Assembly: GCA_030374765.1 (NCBI GenBank)
Contig: JARGXX010000025.1
Location: 868,001 to 932,000, forward strand
Direction: 5' to 3'
Length of the DNA stretch: 64,000 bases
Origin: Agarophyton chilense
Taxonomy: Eukaryota; Rhodophyta; Florideophyceae; Gracilariales; Gracilariaceae
The notes under the pieces are model-generated. The model was given only the letters and a program-made list of their open reading frames with translations, did not search any database and had not been told where the DNA came from. The first letter of the stretch is position 1, and each line of letters begins with the position of its first letter. The translations under genes were made by a program, and so were the position numbers. Positions 11,601-23,784 of this stretch are shown here, one piece after another.

Positions 11601-13532
11601 CGGAGACCTCGACGAGACTGTGTACATGGAGCAACCGGACGGATTCATTAAACCCAGAAACGAGGACTTGGTGTGCAAACTGAAGAAAGCTCTTTATGGG
11701 CTACGACAGGCACCAAGGCAGTGGCACGCAAAGAGATATGGGTTTCTTGTTGGGGAGATGGGTCTCAAGCCGAACGCCGCAGACGAGTGTGTTTACACCG
11801 GAGTGGAGCTGGGAGTCATGGTAGTCATTGCTCTGTATGTGGACGACCTGCTTATTGCAAGTCCGAGTATAGAGGCGATTAAGCACGTGAAAACTGAGTT
11901 ATCAAACCGTTTCCGCATGAAGGACCTAAACGAGGCTCGCATGGTTCTCGGTTTCGAGATTCACCGTGACCGAGCCATGAAAATGCTGTTCCTGACGCAG
12001 TCAGCGTACACGCACAAGGTCCTGGAACGTTTTGGCATGTGCCAGTCAAAGCCAGTGGACACTTCCATGGACTCCAGTGGGGACCTTACTCAGATTGAGG
12101 AACCGTTGACCAGCATACCAGACAGGCAAGCGATTGGATGCCTGATGTATCTTTCTGTGGGGACTCGACCGGACATTTCATTTGCAGTGTCCAAGTTAGC
12201 AAAGTTTTTCGAGAAACCTGGAGAGACTCATTGGAAGGCAGTCAAGCGCGAGCTGAGGTACCTCAATGGTACTCAATTATTCGGACTCGCATATGGCTCA
12301 TGCACGGATACTCAGCTGTACGGATACGTTGACTCGGACTGGGCCGGTGACACTTCCTCTCGCAAATCCACTAGTGGATTTGTGTTCATGATGTGTGGTG
12401 CTCCGGTGTCTTGGAGCTCTCGCCAACAGGAAGTGGTTGCGCTGTCCAGTGCTGAAGCTGAGTATGTGAGTCTGTGCACTGGGACGAAGGAGGCGATCTG
12501 GCTGAGGCGACTGTGGAATGGCATCGGCAACGCAAGTGGTCTGCAAGTGAACAAGTCCGTAAAGCTCTTGGTAGAACCCACGACTGTGTATGTCGACAAT
12601 CAGGGTTCCATAGACCTCGCCCGGAATGGAGTTGTGAACAAGCGCACCAAGCATATTGACATTCGCTTTCACTTCACGCGAGAAACTGTACAGGAAAAAT
12701 CCATTGAGTTGCAGTACTGCCCCACCGGGAACATGGTTGCCGAGATGCTAAGAAAACCACTTGGGCGTATAAAGCTGGAGAAGTTTCGAAGTGAGAGTGG
12801 CTTGATGCCCCTAGACCTCTGAAGTCAGTGACGGAGGGGGGGTGTTGGTGCAAGTGCATATGCTGTCACTGAGAAGCAAATGTGCAGGAGAGCATGGGCT
12901 GTTTTGGAGGGTGCCTCTGGAAAAGCGCATATGCGTATCAGCTGGACCTCAACGTGAACTCGTGCTGTGATTGGCTACTGCAAATATGCACCTGCAATGT
13001 GGTGTGTACAAGTGGTAGGGCACTATTGGGATTTTCTGGAGTACACGTGTGTACGTTGTGTACTTGTACTATTGTGCACGCTGTTCAGGATGTCCAGCTG
13101 GTGTACTATGTACACGTCTCCCAAGGTGTAACGAATGTACTTGGAGAAGAGCGTGTCATGTGTATTATAGAAGACCTGGTGTACTGTGCTGGAAGGTGAA
13201 CGTGTATGGAGGCGGATTGCAAGAAGCGTGTGCTGGCATATTGAATTTGTGCACACGTCAGTGTAATGATGTGCTGTGCACTGTTGTATTGCCTTGTTGT
13301 GCGCTGCAATGAACATTGACTAGGGTTAATGTCGTGTTTGAATATGATTGGTAGTATTGGGTGTCCCTGCTTTGTAGTCTAGGGTTTACTTTGGGTTGGC
13401 GTCTAGTTGGCTGACGTTTTTGAGTTGTATTTAAGTGAGAGATTGAGCGCCTCCACGTAAATCCGAGCGAGAGCTGGCGAACTATCCTTTCAACCCTCAA
13501 CCTTTCCTTCAGCCTTTCCCTAACCATCAACA
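8652..13532 (+). mobile_element. Ty1/copia element A2#2, lacking its 5' LTR, fossil
   Basis: Plus-strand copy of subfamily A2. It begins inside the leader at CCCGCAGACTATTG, fused to the LTR stub of element C. It continues through gag (ATG at 8800), CCHC knuckle, protease, integrase, reverse transcriptase (YVDD) and RNase H, and ends with a purine tract and a 3' LTR (12843-13532). The missing 5' LTR and leader point to a truncation at the junction with C. It looks broken, with about three breaks. Subfamily A2 differs from A1 in the gag linker after the knuckle (NNAQEAAAHP versus MNQVGAAHPT) and in the LTR start (TGTTGGTGCAAG). Confidence 0.92.
12843..13532 (+). repeat. 3' LTR of A2#2 (690 bp)
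   Basis: TGTTGGTGCAAG to ATCAACA, preceded by a polypurine tract (ACGGAGGGGGGG). The palindrome CGCATATGCG is at 12926-12935. Confidence 0.93.
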
Positions 13533-13644
13533 CCTAGCTAGCTAGGCCGAGCACGTGTTATTCAAAGTCAAAAAACTTTTTTGGTTTCGGCTTTGATTCA
13601 ACCTCAACAATTCCACCAACATTTGAGTCGGTTTGATCTACTTA

Positions 13645-14147
13645 GAGCATTCCCACCGGGCATGGGTAAACTACCAAATGATCAAATTTGCTTCAATGCA
13701 TCTGCCTGGTCGGCCGCACCGGTCAACAAAAGTGTCAAATAAAATAGCTCTTGCAGAATTTCAGGGTGCAAATCGAGTGGATTTGCCTCCTTGCTATTTG
13801 CCCTGGTGCTATCGAATCAAACATTTGCACGCTGCCCATTGGTCCAAATCGAGTACATTTTGTGGCAAAAGTTGTGAAGCAGGCAAACCCCATGCTCTCT
13901 ATGTTACATAGATGCAAGTTCCCCATCACCACGAGTTCTTCGAAACACCTCCCTCGCTGTTGCATTACTTTTCTACTATCATGGCAGAGCGCGTTTCTCC
14001 TTCGAAACCACTCTGTCCATGTGATCCAGCGCAAACAGCGGGAAAAACAACGATCAAGGCACGCGAACGAAAAAAAGTTTCGCGTGGAGCTAACTTTACA
14101 CAGATAGAAGACGCTGCCATCCCAAAGGCGTGGATCACAGATCACAG
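13645..14147 (+). mobile_element. PIF/Harbinger-like DNA transposon, 5' end only
   Basis: The block begins GAGCATTCCCACCGGGC directly after TTA. A 3-bp TTA target site and a GAGCAT-type terminus are typical of PIF/Harbinger elements. About 340 bp in, a frame opens that encodes a Myb/SANT-like domain of the kind carried by Harbinger ORF1 proteins. The rest, including any DDE transposase and the 3' terminus, is missing: a truncated A2 LTR begins at 14148. The 112 bp before it (13533-13644) hold nothing I recognise. The class rests on terminus plus domain, so it is probable rather than certain. Confidence 0.55.
13981..14147 (+). pseudogene. Truncated Myb/SANT-like protein of the Harbinger-type element
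   Basis: Starts at ATG 13981 (MAERVSPSKPL). A basic stretch follows, then RGANFTQIEDAAIPKAWIT at about residues 35-53. That motif is the opening helix of the Myb/SANT-like domain found in plant and protist Harbinger ORF1 proteins, where the usual form is RGxNFTxxED...AW. The following residues would be VSEDPVxG in the family, but the coding sequence is cut there by LTR sequence, so about a quarter of the domain remains. It binds transposon ends in known Harbinger systems; this fragment cannot be functional. Confidence 0.55.
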
Positions 14148-14738
14148 TATATACTACTTCAAAACGTCAGCTGTCTAGACTCCAACCCGAAGTAAACCCT
14201 AGACTACAAAGCAGGGACACCCAATACTACCAATCATATTCAAGCACGACATTAACCCTAGCCAAAGTTCATTGCAGCACACAACAAGGCAATACAACAG
14301 TGCACAGCACATCATTACACTGACGTGTGCACAAATTCAATATGCCAGCACACGCTTCTTGCAATCCGCCTCCATTCACGGTCACCTTCCAGCACAGTAC
14401 ACCAAGTCTTCTGTGATACACATGACACGCTCTTCTCCAAGTACAATCGTTACACCTTGTGAGACGTGTACACAGTACACCAGCTGGGCATCCTGAACGG
14501 CGTGCACAATAGTACAAGTAGACAACATACACACGTGTACTCCAGAAAATCCAAATTGTTCCATACCACTTGTACACACCACATTGCATGTGCATATTTG
14601 CAGTAGCCAATCACAGCACGAGTACACGTTGAGATCCGGCTGATACGCATATGCGCTTTTCCAGAGGCACCCTCCAAAACAGCCCATGCTCTCCTGCATA
14701 TTTGGTTCTCAATGACGGCATAGGCACTTGCACCAACA
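14148..14738 (-). repeat. Truncated A2 LTR
   Basis: Minus-strand A2 LTR, with its start (TGTTGGTGCAAG) at 14738. Its last roughly 100 bp, the 3' end, are missing at 14148, exactly where the Harbinger-type gene is interrupted. No target duplication could be matched, which fits a deletion at the left junction. Confidence 0.88.
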
Positions 14739-15152
14739 TCGCGCAAGTCACTTTTCGGTCCTCACCTCTTCCCTCTTGAATCTGTCTCACTAAACCCCTC
14801 TTTAGTATTATTGAGAGAGTCGATGCTCATGGGATCCCGTGATGCGCGATAGTCCGACGTCCTTATAAGTACCACTTCCACTCGCTGGGATATGGATGTG
14901 TAACGGAGATATCACCATCATCACAAAGGGGTTCGAGCTGAAGGCTCTGAGACGTAATCATATGATCACGTCCCATAACGCTTTAATCTACTGCCCCGAG
15001 TTCCCATAGTTGTGAATCTTCAACTAAAGGTGGAACAGGGAACTATCCGCAGTAAGCAGAGGAGAACGATCGGAAGACTCACATGCAGAGGGTGGCAAAG
15101 AGCAACTTGAAGATACCTTTCCTGATGAGATACGAAGGGCGGCTTCTGCGCT

Positions 15153-16073
15153 CTAAAAACTTCTCATCGGAACGAATCGTTGAGATGCAGAAAAATTATC
15201 AATGGGACGAGATGGTCCTGCTTCGTTCTTTGATGACTCAACAACAACACGTTTGTTGAATATCGAGCTTTCACTGTCCACCTCCCAAATTAACTTCTCC
15301 CCAAACGAAGAAGTAGAGAGTTGAGTTGAAAAAGTTCCGGACCTAATCAACTCTGGCGCTGGTCTTGGTGCAACATGCCCTGCACATGTTCCGTGGAAGA
15401 GTCTCTTCGGCATCTGGGAAGTAAGGAATAGAGTTTGAGGCGAGATAATGTGGTGGCTCATAATCGTAGGCCGTGGAACTTGCCACTATCTCGACAGAGA
15501 CGGAGCGTCCGAGAAGGAAGGACTAAGGCTACAGGCCGGGTGGGTGAAGTCGAGAGAACATCCCCGTGCATTTGCCCGATTCAAACGAACGTCGTCTTCG
15601 GTCACGCTTTCACGCTCCATGAAACCAGAAGAGGCATTCTGTACGTCGAGTTCTGGGCGCCATATTTGTTCTGCAACAGATTTCGAGACAAACTGCCTCA
15701 CCACTTCATCGAATTTCGTCTCGGAATGGAATCTGTTCGTGTCGAATGGGTTTTCGGGAGGAGCAGAGATTGTGACGAAAATTTCATGCGAGTTTTTCAA
15801 TTGCTTGTCTCCCGGATTCAGAAATATTTTCGTTTGGTATGAAAAAATCGTCAGATGACTTTCCACTTTGCTTTTCGCTATCTCCACTGCCGTCTCTGGG
15901 GACAGCTTGATTGCCAAGTGACGGACTCTTACATGAATCTGTGAAACAAACCACCCTTTTTTAATTATATGGCAACTCGGCGTCGTCGAATCGTGGGTAA
16001 CAATTTGAAATAATTTCAAAATCGGCGCTACTGCTTTAGGCAGATTTGCACTGCTTGCTCCAGCGCTGCGCAC
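15153..16073 (-). pseudogene. Decayed host gene, unrecognised
   Basis: One minus-strand frame stays open for about 306 codons, from 16073 to 15153, apart from a single in-frame TAG at 15486-15488. The predicted protein has ordinary mixed composition (for example SVESHLTIFSYQTKIFLNP near the middle), a Ser/Pro-rich C-terminal half and no membrane segment. I do not recognise the family. A length this great with one stop suggests a real gene recently inactivated, or a gene with an unrecognised intron at the stop. It is flanked on both sides by copia LTRs, so it is a small host island of 1.9 kb. Confidence 0.4.
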
Positions 16074-16270
16074 TGGCGCGCGCGCATCTCCGCAATAAAA
16101 TCCCCGCTCTGAGTGCAGCCCTCTTCCACCTCGAAGAAGTCAGCACAGCAGATATTGGGTTTTGAAGCTTCTCGTAGAGAAGAGGTTCTTTGCTTGGTGA
16201 AGAGACGCCTCGCCCCCAATCCATCTGTTGCTATCTACGTCTACAGCGAACAGCTCCCCTCTTGCTCTAT

Positions 16271-16579
16271 TCAGCTATCTGGATTGTACAAGATATTGCG
16301 CAAGAGCTCACACAGTTGCCGTTCACACAACACCCTTCCTTGTTTGGTAACTGCAGACTTATCGCTTAAGTCGTCCAAGTCGGCCCTGTCCGTACGGCTC
16401 CGAACCTTGCCGAAGGTGCCCGTATTATCCGGTAAATTTGAAATATTCTTTGACCGAGTGCCGCTGTCGTCCCTCATCAGGGATAGTTTTCCAACTCCAG
16501 CACTCTCTTTAGTAGAGATTTGCAGAGCGGTCGCATCCAACGGCGAAGTGGTAGCGTCTGGAACGCTTCGTTCGGCCAT
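16271..16579 (-). CDS. Hypothetical ORF, 102 aa
   Basis: Minus-strand frame beginning MAERSVPDATTSPLDA, polar and Ser/Asp-rich, in a different frame from the relic at 15153-16073. It could be an upstream exon of the same gene or a chance frame; the opposite strand is also open here. No domain is recognised. The rest of the island, 14739-15152, shows no recognisable gene. Confidence 0.25.
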   Translation of the reverse strand: MAERSVPDATTSPLDATALQISTKESAGVGKLSLMRDDSGTRSKNISNLPDNTGTFGKVRSRTDRADLDDLSDKSAVTKQGRVLCERQLCELLRNILYNPDS

Positions 16580-16640
16580 ACCGGCGAGTCCTTTAGCCAG
16601 TTTCGCTGAGCTTCTGGAACGGGGTGCGCTGGTACTGCTG

Positions 16641-16917
16641 TGTTGGCTGTTGACCCTGTGCTGTCACTGAAAACCAAAAGTGCAGGGGAGCATGGGCTGT
16701 TTTGGAGGGTGCCTCTGCAAAAGCGTATATGCGTGTCAGTCGGATCTCAACGTGAACTCGGGCTGTGATTGGCTACTGCAAATGTGCACATGCAATGTGG
16801 TGTGTACAAGTGGTATGGCACTATTGGGTTTGTCTGTGGGACACGAGTGTACGTGGTCTACTTGTACTACTGTGCACGCTGTTCAACATGTCCAGCTGGT
16901 GTACTATGAACACATCT
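16641..16917 (+). repeat. A1 5' LTR fragment, cut by B#1
   Basis: Begins TGTTGGCTGTTGACC, preceded by TSD copy TGCTG. It runs to ACACATCT, where the B LTR starts. Confidence 0.92.
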
Positions 16918-17590
16918 TGTTGAGGTTTGGTCGACTGTGCCCCCAAGCCCTTTGGAGTGGTGGAAATAGTGGAAAACAAAAAGTGGATTTAAGCATGGGC
17001 ACTTTTGGGCACCCTCCGCGGAAAAACGCATATGCGCCTCATCTCAATCTCAACGTGAAACGGCCATCTGATTGGCTACTGCAAATGCCCTCATGCAACG
17101 TGGTATGGACAAGTGGTCTGGTTCTAATGGGGCGTGTTGGGGCTTCGGCCCAAGTGGAGCGATTTGATTGGACGAGAGCGCTGAATGAGCACGGGCTATG
17201 CAGTTGGAAAGAATGGGCGAATGTGGGCTGGATACGGGGTTTGTCCGTAACAGCCGAATCTGGGCTGCGCGGGGTGGTTGGCACTGGCGCACCACTTTGG
17301 ATGATTTTTTGAGTTTTTATTTGATATGCTTCATGTTTGAAATTGTTTTGGCGCGCAACTCCTCGTCGCACAGTGGCAAGGTGTGAGACGTGGGTGACCC
17401 GCCGACGGTCAGCACCGGCGGCGGAAGTGCGTGCGAGGTAGATATAGTTTTCAATGACGGTCGCCAACGATCGAAGTAAATTGTCAAGGCTGACTACCTT
17501 CCTTTGTTTCTCTTCTTTTATTTTTCTCTTCTTCTCGTCTTTTCCCCCTCTTCTTCCTTTTCCTTTACCTAACCTGCGCTCACGTTGTGA
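16918..17590 (+). repeat. B#1 5' LTR (673 bp)
   Basis: TGTTGAGG to CGTTGTGA. It contains the U3 block shared with family A (about 16972-17132) and a pyrimidine-rich tail (CTTCTTCTCG...). It is followed at once by the primer site. Confidence 0.95.
16972..17132 (+). promoter_or_regulatory. U3 block shared by LTR families A and B
   Basis: In order: AGCATGGGC, a G-rich stretch, GGAAAA, the palindrome CGCATATGCG, ATCTCAACGTGAA, GATTGGCTACTGCAAATG, a CATGCAA/GTGGT stretch, ACAAGTGGT and CTAATGGG. The same order and spacing occur in the A LTRs (for example 23815-23970), at about three-quarters identity by eye. An inverted CCAAT box (ATTGG) is included. A shared enhancer is the simplest reading. Confidence 0.75.
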
Positions 17591-17604
17591 GGTTATGGGC
17601 CCAG
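17591..17604 (+). promoter_or_regulatory. B#1 primer-binding site
   Basis: GGTTATGGGCCCAG immediately after the LTR. It is the same initiator tRNA-Met anticodon-arm complement as in families A and C. Confidence 0.87.
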
Positions 17605-18071
17605 AGCGTCGACTCTTCGCAGACGTCACGCTCTACTAACATTTATTTGGATTCAAGAAGATTCCCTACTGCGACAGGTGCGCGATCTACGACTAACGCT
17701 TATCTGGATTCAAGAAGTTCTTTTGTTTTGCGACAGGCGTGTACCCTGCGTACTTCCTCTTTGGTGGCGAAAACATATCGCGTTTGTTAGTACCCCCTTG
17801 GCACGAGACCGGGAAGTCTGCCAAATCCTTCTCTCCGTCCGTAGAGTACGGAGGTCGATGAATTGGGCTTGGAAGTGTAGGAGCAACCGTACTACACCGC
17901 ACGACCGCGCTACTTTCCCGCAAGAGGCTAGCTTGGGTCAACTGGGGGAAGTGTATCTTGACGACACCCCTCCTTGGGACGCCTCGTAGGGACTAAAAGC
18001 GCCGGACTCTGAAGTGCGCAGAGTTTGGTAGGTAATCAAAGCGTACCTCACCTGGAGAGAGTAACCAGGGT

Positions 18072-18126
18072 CCAGGGGATCATCCTTTAGGGTAGCGGAG
18101 GTAGTTTCTCCCGCCAGTGCGCCCGC
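18072..18126 (+). promoter_or_regulatory. Leader motif conserved between families A and B
   Basis: CCAGGGG, then CCTTTAGGG, then GCCAGTGCGCCCGC at 18113-18126, in the leader upstream of gag. Family A has the same three pieces in the same order (56282-56336). The rest of the two leaders does not resemble each other. A packaging, dimerisation or translation signal is possible; that is inference. Confidence 0.6.
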
Positions 18127-21100
18127 CTACCTCGAGCAAGTCTCGGTAGGTTCAATCAAGAAGTTTCAACCCGAAGTCGAGAAGTTTGTCTGTTCCGGGT
18201 ACGCCTTCTGCCACTGCCCGTGAGTATACTCCAAGCGTGGGAGCACCCGAGCTCCGCTTGTGATCGCGTACGAGACGCGTCTCGGTGAGCGTTGCAGGCT
18301 ACGTCAAAAGTCTCCGCTTTCGTCCTCGCTGTCGAACGTTTGAGTTGGGATACTCCGTTCGGGCAAGCTCGGCCACGAATTCATCACTGCTCGTGGCCCT
18401 TTTCTTAATCTTCCCAAAGCATTGAGTACCTCACTCTGCTTCCCTCTACTAATTAATTTCGTTTGGTTCCGTTCTATCTGCTTCGTGGATAACAGACTGA
18501 AATATGTCGGACACGGAAATGGAATCCGAAAGTACTACCGGGATGAAAATCCCTCGTTTTCATGGAAGGCGTGGTGATGATTATGCCCTATGGCGCCATC
18601 GCCTTCGTGCTGCATGCCGTGTTAAAGGTGTGTGGAACGTTGTGGAATCCGATTCTGGATATTCAGCAACTACTGAAGCAACATCGGATACCGCTATTGA
18701 TAGCGCTCGAGTTGTCGCCAAGCCCGAGAAGGCATGTGGAATCATAATAGGCGCCTTGGGTGATGCGCCACTTCGTGTGGTCATGGATCTCGACGACGAC
18801 CCGGGGCGCATGCTCGCACTACTTGATGCACGGTATGCGTCCAATCGTACTGTATCCAGAATTGCTGTGCAGACTCAACTATTCCGTATGGGATACAATG
18901 GTCAGAATATGTCAGGCTATGTGGACCAGTACACGGCGTTATTTGCTCAGTTAGAGCGCATGGGGAAGGATGCGGCAGTACCGGAGACGCACAAAGCTCC
19001 CATGTTACTTGCTTCTATTGATCCCAATTGCACACTGGAGTCTACTGCTGCAGCTCTTCGAACCAAGGATATCGCTGAGCCTACATGGGACTAAGTGGCC
19101 ACGACCCTCATAGATGAATACAACGCGAAACAGGTGTCTGCAAGGCCGTCTGGACGTAGTTCACGTCGCAAGAAGAAGGGCAGCAAAAAAACTGGTCGAC
19201 ATTCTGAATCGACTAATCGTACCCGCAGTAGTGCAAACAACGAAGATGAGGAGTCTGATGGTCACTCCGACATTGAGTCTACTGCTCGTGCACTTGCTGC
19301 CGCCTTGAGATCGTCATCATTTGATCGTTCTGGATCGAGCAATGGACATCATTGCGACTTCTGTGATCGCGATGGACACACACAAGATCGTTGCTTTATG
19401 AATCCGGACAACCCGGACAACCACTTGCCGCAGAGTATCCTCGATAAACTGTCGCGACAGCCCAAGCGAATGGGTGGCAGTAGTGGTAGAAGCGCCTCGA
19501 GCAAGTCTTCTGGAAAGTCTGGCAAAATCGAAATTGCTGGTGCAACTGTGGAAAGGACCACTATAGTTCCGCCGAATGACCTGAGTACCTACGCAGACAG
19601 CGGTGCGACAGTACATTGCTTCCATTCTGTTTGTGCGTTCGTGCCCGGTTCACTTGAACCTTGCGACGAAAGGACAGTGATGCTTGCCGATAACACATCT
19701 GTTGTATCTAAACAACGCGGAGAGGTGATCATTCCTTTGGACAATGCGAACATACGTCTGAGTGATGCCCTACTGACCCCCGCTCTGGGATACAACTTGG
19801 TTTCAACCGGGTGTATGGCCGACAAAGGTATTGAGTCGCTCTTCGGTCGTCATAGTGTACGTTTGACGCTAGAGTCAAATGGTTTTGAGGTGGGCATTGG
19901 TGATTGTGACAAGGTATCTCGCATGTACAGACGGCCTCAACCTTTAAGGCATGCTGGTGTGGAACTTGCGCTTTCGACTAAGTCTACGGAGACTCAACTG
20001 TGGCACCGACGACTGGCTCACATCAACCAACGTGATCTGCAACATGTACACAAGTACGCAGATGGAGTGCCGCACTTGTGTGACATGGAGGAGGTATGCC
20101 GAGCATGTCGACTTGGCAAGGCTCATAAGCTTCCGTTCCCAGGTCACTTTGAACATGCATCCGCGGTTGGTGACATTGTGCACTCGGATATTGTAGGTCC
20201 TCTGGAAAAGTCTTTTCCGGACAAGTTTCAATATGCATGTACATTCCTCGATGATCACTCACGGTATGTGTTCCTAGGTCTGGTGATCCATCGCAGTGCT
20301 CTTAGTGATGTGTTTGTGGGTATTGCGGCAAATTGTAAGCAGCTTGGAGGAGTGCATATCAAAAGTTTGCACTCGGACTATGCAGAAGAATATATTGCCC
20401 TGCAAGAGAACTTGGCAGCAGAACATGGCCTCACTTCTTTCTCTGCTCCATGAACCCCCGAACACAACGCTATAGCTGAGCGCATCAATCGTACCATGGT
20501 GGAAGCTGCTCGATCGTTGCTGATCCAAGCCGATCTACCAGAATGTTTGTGGCCATATGCACTGAAACATGTTATCTTTGTGCGTAATCGAGTGCAACAT
20601 TCTACTGTTAACAACAGTCCCTACTTTCTGGTAACTGGAAATAAACCTTTGTTGAAGCACGTGCGTGTGTTTGGATGCACTGCATTCGTGCTAAGGACTC
20701 CGCGTGGACCCAAGTTCGAGTCTCGTGCACTTGAGGGAGTGTACTTGGAGACTCTTGAGCATGGTGTGTACAAGGTACTCGTCGTTGATAATGACGGTAC
20801 ACCGCGTATTATTGAGTCACGACATGTTACTTTTGATGAATCCAAGTTCCCTGGCGCATCATCTCTTGCCAACTACATGGATGATGAAAGTGCGTCAGAT
20901 GCTGACTATAGCTCTGATATGGGATTATGTGATAGCATTGATGACGAATCGGATACCTTCTCCGTCGATAATGTTGAGGAGGAGGTGGTTCATGACGGAT
21001 CCTCGCACCTGATTCCAGCACTCAGGCAGTTGGAGTCAGACTCCGGCAGCAATGAAGACGATGCACAGGATTCCGAAAGTGATGACGAAAGTGCTGCTGA

Positions 21101-22799
21101 TGACCTTGATACATCTGCCAACGCTGATACGGAACCACGCTACCCGCGGCGCACGCGCCGTCAACCTCTGAGGTGGTTCATGGCAGGGTCTGCTCACTGT
21201 ACATCGCAAGTCAAAGTCACTACTAGTGATGAGCCCTCACTCAAGGAGGCAATGTCCGCCAGTGCGGAGGAGCGTACCATGTGGCAAGCAGCCGTCGATG
21301 AAGAGTTTTCATCATTGGAGTCGAAGCAAACTTGGAAACCTGATGACTCTCCTGCTTCACAACCACTACCAACTCACGTCATACTGAAGGTAAAGCGCAA
21401 TGCTGATGGGTCAGTTGAACGTTTTAGGGCTCGTGTTGTAGCCGGTGGAAACCACCAAACATATGGTCAGGACTACATGGAGACTTATGCACCAGTTGTT
21501 TCGTTCTCTTTGGTTCGCATATTCTTGTATCTGACGTTATGCTTGCGTATGTATGTGGTACAGGTGGATGTGAAGACTGCGTTTCTCAATGGCGAACTTG
21601 AGGAAGATGTGTGGATCATGTCACCTCGAGGTATACCTGGCGTGACTTCACGATGCTTCAAATTGCTCAAGGCTATCTATGGACTGAAGCAAGCGCACTT
21701 GGCATGGCACAACAAACTATGCGAGGATATGAAAAGCATATGTTTTGAAGAGTTACCGAGTGCACCTTGCGTGTTTCGCCGCCAAAACGAGAGCAATGAG
21801 GATGCGTTCGTGCTAGTTTATGTGGATGACTTGCTAATATTCACAGCTTCTGCCATGAAACGTGATGCGATTTTGGAGGAGCTTAAGTCGTTTTACGAGC
21901 TGCGTGTGGCGGACGAAGTGAACTTGTACCTCGGCGTTGAATTCAAATGGACTTTAGATTCAGATGGTCGACCTGTGTCGCTGTATCTTGGTCAGTCATG
22001 GTACACGGAAAGCGTGTTGCGCCGTTTCGGGTTTCAGCGATCCAAGCCGGCATGCACCCCTATGGTAGAATCTTTTTTTACCGGGTGGACATCTGAGAAA
22101 GACAAATCCATCCAGGATACTCAGCTGTACCAGCAGATCATTGGATCGCTTTTGTATTTGGCACTGAGAACTCGGTTGGATATATTAGCACCCGTCCTAA
22201 TCTTGGCTCGTTTTCAGAAATCGCCCACGGCCTACTGTCACAAGGCGGCAAAGCGGGTTCTCCGTTACCTTCGCGGTACAACTGGACATGGTGTGCACTA
22301 TCACTCTGGCATGGTGAAACTGGAGGCGTACGTTGACTCTGACTACGCTGCGGACACGTGTGATCGCAAGTCAATGTCTGGTTTCTTAGTGAAGCTTGGC
22401 AAAGCGACATGTATGTGGGGCGCAAGAAAACAGGCTTCGGTGGCGTTGTCTACCGGCGAGGCCGAGTATTGTGCTTTGACGCTTTCGTGTCAGGAGGTTA
22501 TTTGGTTGAAGCGTGTGCTTAAGGAGATTGGATGGAAAGTGCAAGGTGCTGTGCCCATTCGTTCGGACAACCAGTGCGCCATTGACTGGGCAACTGGTGA
22601 ACGCTGTCCGTCAGGTCGCGCTAAGCACATTGACGTTAAGTTGCACTTCGTTCGGGAACTAGTCAAGGATAGTCACATCAATGTGACGTACGTTCCAAGT
22701 GAAGACAATGATGCGGACTTCTTAACTAAACCACTTGGCCCAGGTCTTCACAACAATAACGTGGACCGTGTTGGACTTGGCCGAGCAGTCGAGGAGGAG

Positions 22800-23470
22800 T
22801 GTTGAGGTTTGGTCGACTCTGCCCCCAAGCCCTTTGGAGTGGTGGAAATAGTGAAAAAAAAAGTGGATTTAAGCATGGGCACTTTTGGGCAACCTCCTCG
22901 GAAAAACGCATATGCGCCTCATCTCAATCTCAACGTGAAACGGCCATCTGAGTGGCTACTGCAAATGCCCTCATGCAACGTGGTATGGACAAGTGGTCTG
23001 GTTCTAATGGGGCGTTTTGGGGCTTCGGCCCAAGTGGAGCGATTTGATTGGACGAGAGCGCTGAATGAGCACGAGCTATGCAGTTGGAGAGAATGTGCAA
23101 ATGTGGGCTGGATACGGGGTTTGTCCGTAACAGCCTAATCTGGGCTGCGCGGGATGGTTGGCACTGGCGCACCACTTTGGATGATTTTTTGGGTTTTTAT
23201 TTGATATGCTTCATGTTTGAAATTGTTTTGGCGCGCAACTCCTCGTCGCACAGTGGCAAGGTGTGAAACGGTGGTGACCCCCAGACGGTCAGCACCGGAG
23301 GCGGAAGTGCGTGCGAGGTAGATATAGTTTTCAATGACGGTCCCCAACGATCGAAGTAAATTGTCAAGGCTGACTACCTTCCTTTGTTTCTCTTCTTTTA
23401 ATTTTCTCTTCTTCTCGTCTTTCCCCCCTCTTCTTCCTTTTCCTTTACCTAACCTGCACTCACGTTGTGA
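22800..23470 (+). repeat. B#1 3' LTR (671 bp)
   Basis: Preceded by a purine tract (GAGGAGGAG) that is also the end of pol. It ends CGTTGTGA and is followed at once by A1 RNase H sequence (ATAGTCATTGG). Confidence 0.95.
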
Positions 23471-23784
23471 ATAGTCATTGGAGTAGAAGTGGACGATTCG
23501 GTAAAGTTGCTTGTTGAACCAACGCCTTTATATGTTGACAACCAAGGGTGCATTGACCTTGCCCGAAATGGCGTTGTCAACAAGCGTACCAAGCATATCG
23601 ACATTCGTTTTCACTTTACCCGAGAAGCTCTACGTGACAAGTCGATTGTGTTGTTTTACTGCCCTACCGATTGCATGACTGCCGATATGCTCAACAAACC
23701 ACTTTGCCGTGTGAAGCACGAGAGGTTCCGGGAAGACAGTGACGTCCGACACCTAGACCTTTGAAGTCAGTGACAGAGGGGGAG

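Larger units (their letters stand above)
16918..23470 (+). mobile_element. Ty1/copia element B#1, full length, fossil
   Basis: A 6.55-kb element: 5' LTR (16918-17590), primer site (17591-17604), leader, gag-pol region (18504-22805) and 3' LTR (22800-23470). Gag starts MSDTEMESESTTGMKIPRF with a copia-type fold. A CCHC knuckle (CDFCDRDGHTQDRC), a DSGAT protease, GAG-pre-integrase and integrase core (FLDDHSRYVF), reverse transcriptase (YVDD) and RNase H (SDYAADTCDRKSMSG) follow in copia order. It looks broken, with about two breaks. The pol stop codon lies inside the first six bases of the 3' LTR. The two LTRs differ by roughly 3% by eye, more than the 5' LTR differs from the solo LTR at 1889-2561. 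That suggests the ends come from different copies. Confidence 0.93.

Noticed and set aside
13915-14178. Plus-strand frame extending past 14147 as a full small protein
   Set aside because: The residues after AWIT are translated LTR sequence (YYFKTSAV recurs in other A LTRs), so the gene ends at the junction.
16918-23470. B#1 as a simple insertion into A1
   Set aside because: The five bases outside its LTRs do not match, and a large part of A1 is missing between the flanks.
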